64,000 bases of DNA from Phorcus lineatus (GCA_921293015.1 OV121081.1:24121158-24185157), one strand, 5' to 3'; positions 49,293 through 59,900 are shown, counted from the stretch's first letter. Notes: a model not told the origin generated them from the sequence alone. Numbers and translations are program-made.

Positions 49293-49597
49293 ATACAACT
49301 GTCATCCTGTAGCACTTATGTGAACTGCCACTTACAGCAGTCATACAGCCTGAGGGACTACAACACACACACACTTCTGGTCGATGAGGGGACAGATGTC
49401 CCCAGCTCCGAATTATTGACATTTTGACTTTTGTCAGAGATCACTGCCATTTTTTAACTTAGCTCTACACCTTGACATAAATATCTCTCTTGCTACTGTA
49501 TTACCAATCAGAACCAAATACACTTTGTAGAAAATTGATTTTCATTTATAAGTTATGTTGAAGTTCAGCACTTAAAGCAACAATTAAGTTCTAAAGG

Positions 49598-49666
49598 TTA
49601 TTTCTTGTTCTCTGCCTCCTGGTGCTTGAGCTGAGTGATCTTCTTCTTATGTCTTTCAATGGCATC
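49598..49666 (-). CDS. ATP5IF1: IF1 terminal coding exon 7
   Basis: Reads DAIERHKKKITQLKHQEAEN, KK and TAA. IERHK aligns with the bovine segment containing His70. Acceptor TTGCAG, phase 0. Confidence 0.95.
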   Translation of the reverse strand, partial: DAIERHKKKITQLKHQEAENKK

Positions 49667-52600
49667 CTGCAACATAACATCAGGTTGTTTAGATAGATCG
49701 TAAATTTTTCTCCAAGGGTGGTAAAAATTCATTTATATAATGATATATTTTTGGGGAATCAAGTGATCAAATTTACTCTTCTCAATTAATGTATCATGAT
49801 CTTTGATTGGCTAACGTCATTCATGTAGGTTTCCATTTGTATTAATTTATTCTAATCTACTAGTCTTAATGAATTTCTAATTTCAATTATCTTAAATATC
49901 AAACTTTAATTAAATGCTAAGTTTCCAAGAAATAGATAGGTTAAATTTATTAATAGATGACTTATGTGCAAGAAACGTGAATACTGTTTACCATAAATGC
50001 AGGGTTAAAGATAACATGCTGTTTTTTATTTCGAAAACTCAATAATTTTAGGATTGAGTCGGCTTTAAACATGCCAGAGTAGGATATCAGAGTAAATGTA
50101 CAATAGATACAGTTGATAGAGGTACAACAATTCACAACATCTAATACAATGTGATATAAAATAAATGGGTTAAAGAGAGAAATAAGTTGGCTCTAAGAGT
50201 TGATCGGAAATAGGTGAATAAAGAGTTTAATAAACAACATTTACACTGTATGAGTGCAAATGTTACTATCAATAGAAATGTGAAATGTAAAAAAAAATAT
50301 GGTACATGTGATGTTATCTATTAAGTAACACCATCGTTATAGCAGCTATAATTGTAGCCAATAGCATGGCAAAGAGCAATGGATGATAAGGCTTCACACC
50401 AAAAAACATCTGCTGAAAAGCTGCCAGAAATGAAATGTGAAAACTATGTAAGTCTTGTTAAATGAAAATAGTTAAGCAAAAGATTTGAAATTTTATGGTT
50501 TAACTGTCATGACTGCATTATTATAAGAGGCTAAATAGTGACAAGCATGCTATCATCAATAGCATATTTAATTTTACAAACCTTAATAGCAGTAAATACA
50601 GTTTTTCTAAAAATAATTGGAGGTCTTGTTGGCTGGCAAGACTACTTTATATTCATCGATTCAAGAGTACCAAAACTATTCTTAAATATGACTTGGGTGA
50701 GAAATGAATAGCCACCTCAAAGCTCAGAATTACAGTTCTCATGAATTATTGTCATAGATTCCTCACAAAAGCTCAGACCTTATCCCAACAATCCACTCTC
50801 CGGACAGGTGAAACGTTATCCTTGCATCTTGTTGATTATTCTTACAATAATACCTCATGTAACTAGCATTGGTTGCATCTTTAATACAACTGACTGAGCG
50901 AAAGATTAAACCTGGGATAAAGTATGAAACCCACTGAGTGAAGGATTACTATATTGTGTCCCATATACTACCTTATGATACTTTACAACATATTATACAA
51001 CTAATATCAAATGAGACTATCATGTGATACTTTACAGTGTACAACCTATGATAACCCTGCATCGTGCCCCATATGACTACCTTGGTTAACATTACAATGT
51101 AAACCCTTAGTGTGAATGATAACCCTGCATCGTGTCCTCGTATACATGACTACCTTGTGATACATTACAATGTAATCCCTTAGTGTGAATGATAACCCTG
51201 CATCGTGTCCTATACGACTACCTTGGTTAACATTACAATGTAAACCCTTAGAGTGAATGATAACCCTGCATCGTGTCCCATATGACTACCTTGTGATACA
51301 TTACAATGTAAACCCTTAGTGTGAATGATAACCCTGCATCCTTGTCTTCATATACATGACTACCTTGTGATACATTACAATGTAAACCCTTAGTGTGAAT
51401 GATAACCCTGCATCCTTGTCTTCATATACATGACTACCTTGTGATACATTACAATGTAAACCCTGAGTGTGAATGATAACCCTGCATTGTGTCCTATACG
51501 ACTACCTTGGTTAACATTACAATGTAAACCCTTAGAGTGAATGATAACCCTGCATCAAGTCCCATATGACTACCTTTTGATACATTAAAATGTAAACCCT
51601 TAGTGTGAATGATAACCCTGCATCCTTGTTTTCATATACATGACTACCTTGTGATACATTACAATGTAAACCCTTAGTGTGAATGATAACCCTGCATCGT
51701 GTCCTCATATATATGACTACCTTGTGTTGGTTAATCTGCAGCTCGTGATGCTTCACCTCCTCCTCCAGGTGATTGTGAAGAGCCTCAATCTGGGAAGCTT
51801 GCTGGGGGACCAGACCAGACACGTTATCGTGGATAGATTACATTACAACATGCACACAACACTCACAGGGGATAAGAGATGCAGATACCAAACAATGACA
51901 ATTCTCAGTTTAACATCCATCCATTAGCTACCTCTTTTTAAAGTAAGGTGTGGGGGGAATCCCATCCCCTGCCCTCTGTAATAATATTACCTATCAATGA
52001 CTGTAAACAAGTTGATAATAGAGGAAGGATCTGATGTGCTAATAGTTTTCAGGCTAGATGTGTATCTGAGTGCTGCTGGTGTTTGGTATCTGATCAACTC
52101 ATGGAACATGCTCAGAGACAGCATGCAGGATTCTGCAGGACCCGTTCCGCTAAGTTATAAGAAAGAAAAGAAAGAGTTAGAGAAAGTGCCAGGGAAAGCA
52201 GCTATTCCTTTCATGGCCATTAAACCATACATGATACCAGTGTCAAAACTTCAACATTAGAATAGGCTGTCCCATAGATAGAACAAGTTTTTCAATGATG
52301 AAATGTCCTTTTGGGTTTTTTCAAAATACCAACGAACTACATGTTTCTTTTGGGCGAGAACAGTACAATCATTTTCCTTGAATGCCTGAAGTTGACTTCA
52401 CTGGTGATCATGTTTGATCAATGGGACATGTAACAATGTTTGAAGCATGGTTGGGTGAACGTCAAACCTTGTGCATTTTCATTTGTTTTTCGTGGAATTC
52501 AACTTCATCCTCCATCATGTCCCTCAAGTTTTCTAGTTGCTTTCCTCGCTACATCAGGTAGCAAACAGTAATGTCACAATTCATTTTAGATTATATAAAC

Positions 52601-55600
52601 ATAGAATCTTTACTTGAAATAAGCCTGAAGGCTTTTCCTCAGAGAAAGGATAACTTAATCCTGAATGCAAAATATGGAAGAGGACACATTTAACTTTATA
52701 GTTTAAAGTGATCTACTGAATGATTTTTGTATATGTCATGATAAATGAACATTACTTAGCCAAGTAGATAATGAATTAATACAAGCCAAAGCTTATCCCT
52801 GCTCCATGATTTGTGAACATGGCTAAGAGTTAGCCATTCTTAACTCTTTGGTAGAAGCATGTTGGAATAAAGCATGTGTCTCATGACATTGTCCAAATTT
52901 CAATATCAGAATGATCTGATGAGAAAATGAATAAATTCAAAATTTAAAAAATTATAGCAAATTAGTGACAGAGTCCTGCAAAAAAGCTTGTTTTTAATGA
53001 TTTTTCTCTGCAAAAGTTTTTAAAGTCATGCATGTGAAGTTGCAAAAACCTACAATCTACTTCCAACATTTGGGGTTGGGGGAAGGAAATTAAAAACTAA
53101 TTTAGGTTACCGTACTCTATGTAAAAGCTCGGGTTTTTAAACAGGGAGGAAGCAAAATATCTTCCTAATAATCTAATCTTCATGAACTTTGAAGTTAATT
53201 CACTGCAATCAAACTCCCCTGTAATATCAACATCATCGTAAGTACAAAAATCATGTTCATACTGCAAATAATAAATTCATATAGTTAATGATCATTACAA
53301 ATAATCTTATCAAACCAGGGACAAAAAGAGGAAACAAATCATTCATATGTGAACAGATACTTCTACCTCTTGAAGAAAATCCTTGACAATTAAATAAACA
53401 GTTTCCTTTCTTTTAACCATATTTCATTCCTTACTTATTGAATCAAATAAAAGTCAAAGCAATGCAAAGCAAAATTCTCCCACTGATAAAAAAAAGTAAT
53501 TTCATGTTACTAGTCAAGAGCTAGTATATACATACCAGTTTACGGAAGTACTCCTCTTCTCTTGCGGCTTCCATCTTGCCAAAGCTGCCTCCTGCCTCTC
53601 TGTTCAAACATAACTATGCTCATTTTGTATCCTCATAAAACCAATTCTCTCCCAAAACAGGCTATTCTTGTCATTTCTTTCCACAAAACCTCTGTTCTGG
53701 AGCAGGATAGTGGATTGCCACAGAATCCTGACTCAGTCTAATTAAAATTGACCCTGTTCTGAGAAATACAAGTTTTGAAAAATTGACTCTATAAATATAA
53801 CTCCTTCATATTGAGACGTATATGAAACTGTCATTTTATAACATCAAAGTATCTATTTGTGTCAGATTTACCATCCAGAACCATGTTCTTCAAAAATCAA
53901 ACTTCTTGAAAGAAAGAATATTATGTATTGGTGTAGAAGTTAATACAATTGTCAAGCAAGTTTACTCCATCAGTAATGGTGTTAGTATCTCCACTAAACA
54001 CTTCAGTTATTGCAACAAAGATGATGACTTTCAATACAACCTAAATGTTCATGAGAGACATGTTCATTGTTAAAATTGGACTGTTAATGCATTAATTTGC
54101 TCTCTCTTAATTGTGCTAGATCTCTCAATGTCAATTTAACAAAGTCACAAAGACTACCATAGTTTAAAGAATGAACAATATAAATGTAATAATGACGTTG
54201 CCATGGTTACCTCACTGATCCTCCACCACCTCCACCCTGAAAAGAAATAAATTAGAAAAATATAAGGACTTCTGTTGGTAAGCTTTCTGCAAGAAGCTTT
54301 TGAATTGGTAAGCATTGGAGAGAACTTTCGACCTTATAGTCCTGATAAGCTAAAAATGTTAAACAGCCTTGTTAACTCCTTAAATGTTCAAACACAGGTA
54401 GCTTGAGATAAGGGCCTGACAATGGGTTTAGAGCAACAGTTTTGTTTTAGTAGAAAAGACATTTTTTCTTGACTTCTTTGCAAGTTGAAAATATGTTTTG
54501 AAGTATTTAAAAATATCCAATAACGGGTTCATTTTTCGCCAACCATTCATCTTCAATAATTTTAATTGTACCATTTTACAACATGGCTGGATATAAAAGG
54601 GTAGACTCCAAATTGTAAAACCCACCTTGCCGGCACCAGAGCCCCATTCTCCACTCATGTAGCGAACTCTGCAATGTTATAAAAAATGGTATCTTAACAG
54701 ATATTTCATAAGAAATTTTTATAGATTGGAAGGGAGTGTCTTCTCCATGTAAGAAAACTAATTAATGGATTAAATCAATGAAATCTGTGATTAAGTAAAA
54801 TAGATGAATTCTAATGATAAAAAAAACTTAAGTGGCCAATTTTAATTGCTATAAGAAAGGGAATTTAGCTATTTTTGTACATAGATTGATTGGGGTTTGC
54901 TGGCCCCACGTTCACTCTTAAGATATATTTATCGCTATCAGTACAATAAAGAAGTTGATTATCCATAAAATAACTTGTCTTCCTTATACTGACAACTTCT
55001 AGAATGCCACTCAAACAGCATATATTTATCATCCAAAACTGTGTTCCACAGGAGATATCGCTTGCAGAAGATCGAACTATATGTCCTAGGAGATAAACAT
55101 GATGATGTCACAGCTAGTGCTATGTCATCAATGCACTGAGAGTCTAAGAGTAGTGCAGTGTTCAGAAATATATTTTTCACGGAATGGAAATGAAAAATGA
55201 TTTCAGATGATAAATAGAATCTCACCCTCATGTCTTCAAATATCAAACACATTGATAAAAGTAAAAATATCCATGGCAATATTCTCTATATATTTTTACT
55301 AATACACAATAATGAATTTCAATTATTCTGTTATAACTAATAGTTAATAGGAGCCTGCATGTAGTATTCTTTTTTCTTATCTTTTACACAACAATGCATT
55401 ACTAACTGCTTTTTCTCCTTTTAAAAATCAAGTCTGTGATGACATGAACAAATCTCTATCACAATTACTTCTATTATGTCAACTTTAAAAGGTTAAAACC
55501 TATAACCATACATAAGGAGAAAAAAACTTACAAAATTTAAAATTTGTTAAAATTTTCAGACTTCGTAACTATCAAATAGCATAAAATTCGTATTCACTCA

Positions 55601-56027
55601 ATTATGATCGACTTACAAGTTTTCAAAACGATTGTGAAAAATTACTTGGGAATAAATCATCTAAAACAAGATAAATGTCAGATTGAGACCTCAAACAAAT
55701 TAAAGAGCAATAATCACAACTTATTTTATTTTGTTTTCTAACATTATCACAGATAGCAGGACATATGCCATAAAAGAAATGACATCCAGCAACAAACTAA
55801 ACTTGTCCTCTGATTTCACTATTTACGACGACCTCAGATAAATTCATTTCCCTCCCACCAATTCTTCAAATTAGAGTGTCACAAAAGCTCTTAAACAAAA
55901 TATTCATAACAAACATTAAATTCGACGTTGATAGTTGTGAGGAACAATCTTCAAGTTTAGCATGAGTGTAGTAACTAATATTTTACCCAAAGAGACGCAA
56001 CGTGCTTGGTAGTCTTCGAGAGGCCAT
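49598..56027 (-). CDS. ATP5IF1: Mitochondrial ATP synthase inhibitor IF1, seven coding exons
   Basis: IF1 is a small matrix protein that blocks the F1-ATPase when the membrane potential collapses and the matrix becomes acidic. Exons: 55987-56027, 54626-54668, 54211-54236, 53536-53599, 52468-52548, 51721-51801 and 49598-49666. All introns are GT-AG and all phases close. Residues 1-18 (Arg-rich, no acidic residue) form a mitochondrial presequence. SGEWGSGAGK and a six-glycine run follow. Residues ~35-58 (SVREAGGSFGK, EEEYFRKL) form the inhibitory segment. A coiled coil ends in AIERHKKKITQLKHQ. Exons 5 and 6 are paralogues of equal length. One of them gives 107 residues, matching mammalian IF1 without gaps; both together give 134. 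I therefore infer mutually exclusive splicing. Confidence 0.95.
50314..50412 (-). CDS. Candidate alternative IF1 terminal exon encoding a membrane tail
   Basis: After the acceptor GCTTTTCAG|CAG the sequence stays open in phase 0, the phase at which exons 5 and 6 end. It encodes 32 residues and then TAA: QMFFGVKPYHP, a ~20-residue hydrophobic run (LLFAMLLATIIAAITMVLL) and NR. Spliced to exon 5 or 6 this would replace the normal C-terminus by a tail anchor. A tandem CAGCAG acceptor and AATAAA (50035-50040) are present on the same strand. Its use is unproven: it could be a chance open stretch or belong to an unrecognised transcript. I know no matching protein. Confidence 0.35.
   Translation of the reverse strand, partial: QMFFGVKPYHPLLFAMLLATIIAAITMVLLNR
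50940..51720. repeat. 68/74-bp minisatellite beginning on the IF1 exon 6 donor
   Basis: At least ten units. The marker 'actacctt' occurs at 51076, 51149, 51217, 51285, 51359, 51433, 51501, 51569, 51643 and 51716, so unit length alternates 68, 68, 74, 74 in a 284-bp higher-order pattern. Each unit holds 'gtgaatgataaccctgcatc'. On the minus strand every unit carries AAG|GTAGT, a copy of the exon 6 donor with some exon-like bases before it. Degraded units reach about 50940. Confidence 0.9.
51721..51801 (-). CDS. ATP5IF1: IF1 alternative coiled-coil exon 6 (His-rich)
   Basis: 81 nt, phase 0-0, 27 residues including QIEALHNHLEEEVKHHELQ. I chose the acceptor CCCCCAG at 51802-51803 because it has the better pyrimidine tract and makes the exon exactly as long as exon 5. 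A second in-frame AG 12 nt inside would give 23 residues. It keeps His at the bovine 48, 55 and 56 positions (Leu at 49) and so resembles the mammalian pH-sensing segment more than exon 5 does. Its donor AAG|GTAGTC is the first unit of a minisatellite. Confidence 0.92.
51802..53535. other. IF1 introns around exon 5
   Basis: Apart from exon 5 (52468-52548) I find no third copy of the duplicated exon. An 87-codon open stretch on the plus strand (51997-52260) has no recognisable domain. Confidence 0.7.
52468..52548 (-). CDS. ATP5IF1: IF1 alternative coiled-coil exon 5 (His-poor)
   Basis: 81 nt, phase 0-0, 27 residues including KQLENLRDMMEDEVEFHEKQ. Eleven of 27 positions are identical to exon 6. 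Aligned without gaps to bovine IF1 from the YFR motif, the positions of His48, His49 and His55 are Met, Met and Phe; only His56 is kept. The acceptor (GATGTAG) is weak, as expected for a regulated exon. Donor AAG|GTTTGA. Confidence 0.9.
53536..53599 (-). CDS. ATP5IF1: IF1 coding exon 4 (inhibitory core)
   Basis: Reads EAGGSFGKMEAAREEEYFR plus KL after the split Arg codon. This is the most conserved part of IF1, the helix that inserts into the catalytic interface of F1. Donor CTG|GTATGT, phase 0. Confidence 0.96.
54211..54236 (-). CDS. ATP5IF1: IF1 coding microexon 3
   Basis: A 26-nt microexon encoding GGGGGGSV and two bases of Arg. Acceptor TTTTCAG, donor GAG|GTAACC. Together with exon 4 it keeps the frame (26 + 64 = 90 nt). 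Confidence 0.9.
54626..54668 (-). CDS. ATP5IF1: IF1 coding exon 2
   Basis: Completes the split glycine and reads VRYMSGEWGSGAGK. Cleavage of the presequence is likely close to the RYM|SGE region, which would give a mature N-terminus like that of other animal IF1. Ends in phase 0 at AAG|GTGGGT. Confidence 0.92.
54669..55986. other. IF1 intron 1
   Basis: AT-rich 1.3 kb intron. A 106-codon minus-strand open stretch at 54959-55279 is hydrophobic in part but resembles no family I know. Confidence 0.7.
55987..56027 (-). CDS. ATP5IF1: IF1 coding exon 1 (presequence)
   Basis: Reads MASRRLPSTLRLF plus two bases of a glycine codon. An Arg/Ser/Leu-rich amphipathic stretch without acidic residues is typical of mitochondrial import signals. 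Donor TTGG|GTAAAA. Confidence 0.9.
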
Positions 56028-56443
56028 TTTGCTATCCAAGGTCAACGAAACAGGGGTGGGTAACTCTTGCGGCAATACCTTTTTGCGTACCAGAAAGGAT
56101 AAATCGAAATTACTTTTATTTATTCAAGAAGGATGTCACATAGAAAGGGCCAAAATTGCAATTCACTTATTATCTAATATGAAAATCTTTTTTGCTATCA
56201 AGTACAGCATTTTCCCCTGAAAACAAGTTCTCTATTGCGTAAATGCATGCATCACATTTCAAAGTAAATGCATTAAAGTACTCGATCATTCCACTTCTAA
56301 AGGGCCCCAAAAGCCTAGATTTTTTAAACGTTACGTTTTGTAATTGATACTTGACATGTTAATCTGATTATCATTATTATTTATAACAATAATATGTATA
56401 TTCATATTTCATTCATGAGTTTACGCTCAAAGCGCTACATTTA
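56028..56443. other. IF1 5' flank
   Basis: Would contain the IF1 promoter and any 5' untranslated sequence; I see no clear TATA box or initiator. 'gctcaaagcgcta' at about 56425 resembles the tail of an S2 SINE on the minus strand. Confidence 0.5.
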
Positions 56444-56913
56444 AGAGCCACTCCGTAATTTTGACAACATATTATTTACCTTTGATACGAACCTAAATGT
56501 CCTATGTGGTGATATAAAATCAAAACATCTTAACTTTTCATGTCCAAAAGACATATATATGACAAATACTGGCTTTCAATGAAAATCTTAAAACAGCCTT
56601 ATAAATGCACAGAGGTGTAGATATCACGTCCAATATACATGGATACTAATTATATAACCTAACAAACACTATCAACTCCTAACTGCCCTCCTGGCTGTTT
56701 TAGATAAGTCTCCAAAATTACGTTTGACTTTTTGACGCGCGCCACTGTCCGTTTTTCGATCATAAATGCGACGTTCTGTCTTCATATTGTCACTGTAAAA
56801 AAACAAAAAGTTTTGAAATGTGTCTTTTCTGGTTACAGTCGATACTTCGCGATCAAATGACATCAATGATTAAGTTTGGCATATATGACTCTAACAACTC
56901 ACGGAGTGGCTCT
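56444..56913. mobile_element. TTAA-type MITE, copy 1 (M1)
   Basis: Ends 'agagccactccgt' and 'acggagtggctct'. Right flank is TTAA, left flank TTTA. The 470-bp body is closely similar to the element at 61101-61521 (shared 'gcacagaggtgtagatatca' and 'gtcgatacttcgcgat'). No transposase. Confidence 0.88.
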
Positions 56914-57364
56914 TTAAAAGTATATGGAATTATAAATTAAATTAAACATATGTATACAAAGAGCTGATGATGTGGCAAGATGTGCGTGTTTATACTATGA
57001 TATTTCCTGAAGAAGAAGTTTTAAATTTGAAAGATTTCAGGGAGATCAATATGCGAAAGCCCGAGGTCGAGTGGTAGTTTTTCCCAGAGTGTCAACCCTT
57101 GTCCGTATGGACAACCATTTTGGGATTTAAGTACTGTGTGTTATGTGTCTTCTTAGAAACCTTTCTGACAATGCGTGCTACAGAATTTTGTACTCTTTGA
57201 AGTTTGCAAATAAGTGATTCTGGCAATACCAAATTGATAACACCAGTGATCTAATGATTGCATGAGCAGCTGGCATCATTGAGGAGCTTCTGATATTGCT
57301 GATGTTCTTTATATTGTAATATTTGCGATGTCATCAGTGTGTGTCCATACAGGCACCGGTGCAC

Positions 57365-57600
57365 GCTTTTACGGTAAAAATTGGCTATTTTAAGTTTTAA
57401 GAGGACTTATGCATTCACTTAAGGTTTCTATCGATGCAATGAAATACTTAAAATTCTTTACAATTGACCTGCAATCAACAATGAAAAAATTTAGACAGCC
57501 GCTGTCGGCTTGGACATTAGAAAATCTATGGTTAGCTGTGCACAAAACGGATAAAATATAGACAGTTGAACGCGGCTGAACTAGTATTATGTGCAACTGT
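57365..57600. repeat. Dispersed repeat R1, inside the LINE remnant
   Basis: 'tatcgatgcaatgaaatact', 'ttctttacaattgacctg' and 'aatcaacaatgaaaaa', as at 22400. Confidence 0.75.
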
Positions 57601-58507
57601 TGAATTTACCTAAACTCTGAACTGTTATAAGCAAAATCTTAATATTTCCGATATTGTAGTTCATGCTGATTTAAAGTTACGTTGCATTAAATCCTTCCGG
57701 TCTTTAAAAATTTTACTTAGACCTTTTCTTCCTGAATACGAAAATATTTGTTAAATAACTTACGAGGTAGCTATCTCTAGAATGCCTGAGTGAGGATCTT
57801 GAATAATACCGAGAGATATGCAGTATCTGTGCATTCGTTGTGTTTACGAAATATTGGTGTGCACTAGTGCGTTTAAATCAGTGTCAAAGTAAGTCAGTTC
57901 AAAGTGAAGTCCAAGGTCTTTTGCACTCTTAGAGAATGGTATCAGGGAGTTGCATTTTGGAATTGCAGTTTCTGTGACGTACTCGAGATCTAAATGTGAC
58001 CTCCCAACAAGCAATGCCTCAGTTTCATCCTCATCTTACTTCAGCATATGAAAATTCATCCAGTTCTCTATGTATGAAGAACAGATAGAAATCCGACTGA
58101 AAAGTCCACTTGTGGCATCAAGCTTGCTAGAATCTAACAATTGAGTGTCATCGACATTCCTAAAGTATATATAGCTTTTTCGAATGATATCACAAAGATT
58201 TCCTGTACATTGAGTGAATATTACTGGTCGGAGGACCAATCCAGACCAGCAAAAACTATCAAAATGTTGATTTCGCTGATGATATGTCATTGCAGAATGT
58301 GGTCTATGGTATCAAAGGCAACCGATTATTCTAGATTTAAAAGAACAGCAATATTTCCGTTGTCCACCGAACACAGCAAATCCATGACGATTCAAGTGCT
58401 GTCTCGGTAAAAAGCTTTAGGCGATAAACAGATTGAAACTGTTCAAATTGTTTGTTATCTGCAAGAAGGGAACAGAGTCCGACCTTTACTGCCCTTTCTA
58501 GCAGTGG

Positions 58508-58881
58508 TTAGCGCGTTCGGCTTCGGATCAAGAGATCCGTGGTTCGAATCCCGCCAGGGGCTCGGCAACTTTGGTCTTCAGTAGAGAACAGTTCTACACG
58601 CAGTCAGGATTGGGTGCAACGCTGCACCGAGTTTCAGCGCAGTACCACCCATGGTTCGCTAGTTCCAGTCGATGCTCGCAGGTTTCACCGCAATGCATAG
58701 CCACAATGGTGTTGCGGGCTTTTTCCCTGCAATAATACTAGCAACCGCGATAGAAGTGAAATAATCTTGATAGCGGCGTTAAACCCCAATTCACCTCACC
58801 TCTAACACGATGCCAAAGGACGATAAGGCAAATGTGTAATCTTGAAAGCGGCGTTAAACCATAACTAACTTACTCACTCAC
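58508..58881 (+). mobile_element. S1 tRNA-SINE inserted in the LINE remnant
   Basis: Starts within the tRNA head ('ttagcgcgttcggcttcgga', B box 'ggttcgaatcc') and is flanked by 'tctagcagtgg' (58497-58507, 58882-58892). Removing it rejoins the reverse-transcriptase frame. The tail holds a second short copy of 'atcttgaaagcggcgttaaa' at about 58838. Confidence 0.9.
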
Positions 58882-59537
58882 TCTAGCAGTGGGGACAGGT
58901 GGGAGAAGTTCGAAACGGGTCTGTAGTTTTTTAAAAAGTTGTTTTCATCACCTCCAGGTTTCTTTATTGACGTTATTGCGAATTTTTTTAGAAGTCAAGC
59001 TTAAGCTTATGATTTATGTTATAGATGGCACTAAGACATAGCTGAACTCGGGTAAGAGTTTGGTTGGTGACGGGTCTAGATTGCACATGGTTGGTTTGCA
59101 GACCTTGAGAACGTTGTGAACTAATTGTTCTGTGAAAGGTTCAAGGGAATCCAGTGCGCAGTTTGTCACTTATTCTAGGAATGCATTAGGACTAAGTTTT
59201 TGATATATATGATATGATATGAAACCACAGTAGCTTGATGATATTCCAAGCTTTAAACTTTATGTTCTCCGAGAAACCTAAAAGTCAATCATTCAATCTT
59301 TATTCAAGGCCCTCTAGTACATCCATAAGTATATCACAATAACAAACGATTTGCTTGTAAAACATTGGTTCTTAGCAAAAATGCATGATAGATATACGAT
59401 GCAAGGTATGTTCTGTAAAAATTTAGTACTTGTGTTTGTTATTACTGACAATAATTTTGTAATATGTGGGTACTTATGATAGTGTGATATTTTGTCCGTA
59501 GACAGGGTATATATGTCAAGAGGAAATGAAGCTCATC

Positions 59538-59900
59538 TTATATAACATTAATGTTACAAAGTTGACACTTTCTTTTTTTCTGCCAGTATCTGTAAGTTTG
59601 AACAATCATTGCATGGGATGAATAACGAAAACGAGATAAAGCAATAGGAAACTTGTTTACATCTACTTTTGAAAAATAGCTTTCAAGACATCTTTCAGAT
59701 TTCAAAGGTCTATAAAATACATATTTAGTTAAAAATGACATGGATTGCAAGTACCGGTATATATCATCTTTCATTCTTTGTGATATTGAAGTGGTTAAAT
59801 CTGACTGTGAATGAAAACTTTGCTTGTACCAAATCTGACCATTTCCGATTTTATTGAGAAGCTCTCTTATATCAGTCACCAAATTTCACCATTTCTATCA
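59538..59900 (-). pseudogene. C-terminal remnant of a non-LTR retrotransposon
   Basis: Open for 114 codons. Reads LLNKIGNGQIWYKQSF, ISQRMKDDIYRYLQS, then ALSRFRYSSHAMIV and CQLCNINVI. The order (W.QQ-like helix, LSRFR.S.H.. then C..C) is that of the C-terminal zinc-finger region of LINE polyproteins common in invertebrates. The first conserved Cys of LSRFRC is Tyr here, and the frame ends before the final His/Cys pair. Confidence 0.6.

Larger units (their letters stand above)
56990..59000 (-). pseudogene. Decayed CR1/L2-like non-LTR reverse transcriptase, split by insertions
   Basis: Minus-strand conceptual fragments, in several frames with stops, follow the order of a LINE reverse transcriptase. 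In order they are NYRPVSNFSHLSPLLE (near 58900), then across a SINE RAVKVGLCSLL, FQSVYR..FTETAL, VAFDTIDHILQ (near 58320), VDDTQLL (near 58150) in place of the YADDTQL catalytic motif, and WMNFHMLK. Towards 57000 come LWEKLPL-type C-terminal remnants. The first aspartate position of the YADD box has lost its Tyr-Ala context. A repeat R1 copy (57365-57600) and an S1 SINE (58508-58881) interrupt it. Non-functional. Confidence 0.75.

Noticed and set aside
51532-51822. 96-codon minus-strand open frame read as a separate gene
   Set aside because: Its first third is IF1 exon 6 with its flanking intron, and the rest is the adjoining minisatellite.
54428-54658. 76-codon frame beginning MSGEWGSG as a complete protein
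   Set aside because: Only the first residues are coding (IF1 exon 2); the rest reads through the donor into the intron.
54959-55279. 106-codon minus frame with hydrophobic start in IF1 intron 1
   Set aside because: No family resemblance, AT-rich chance composition and no splice or promoter support.
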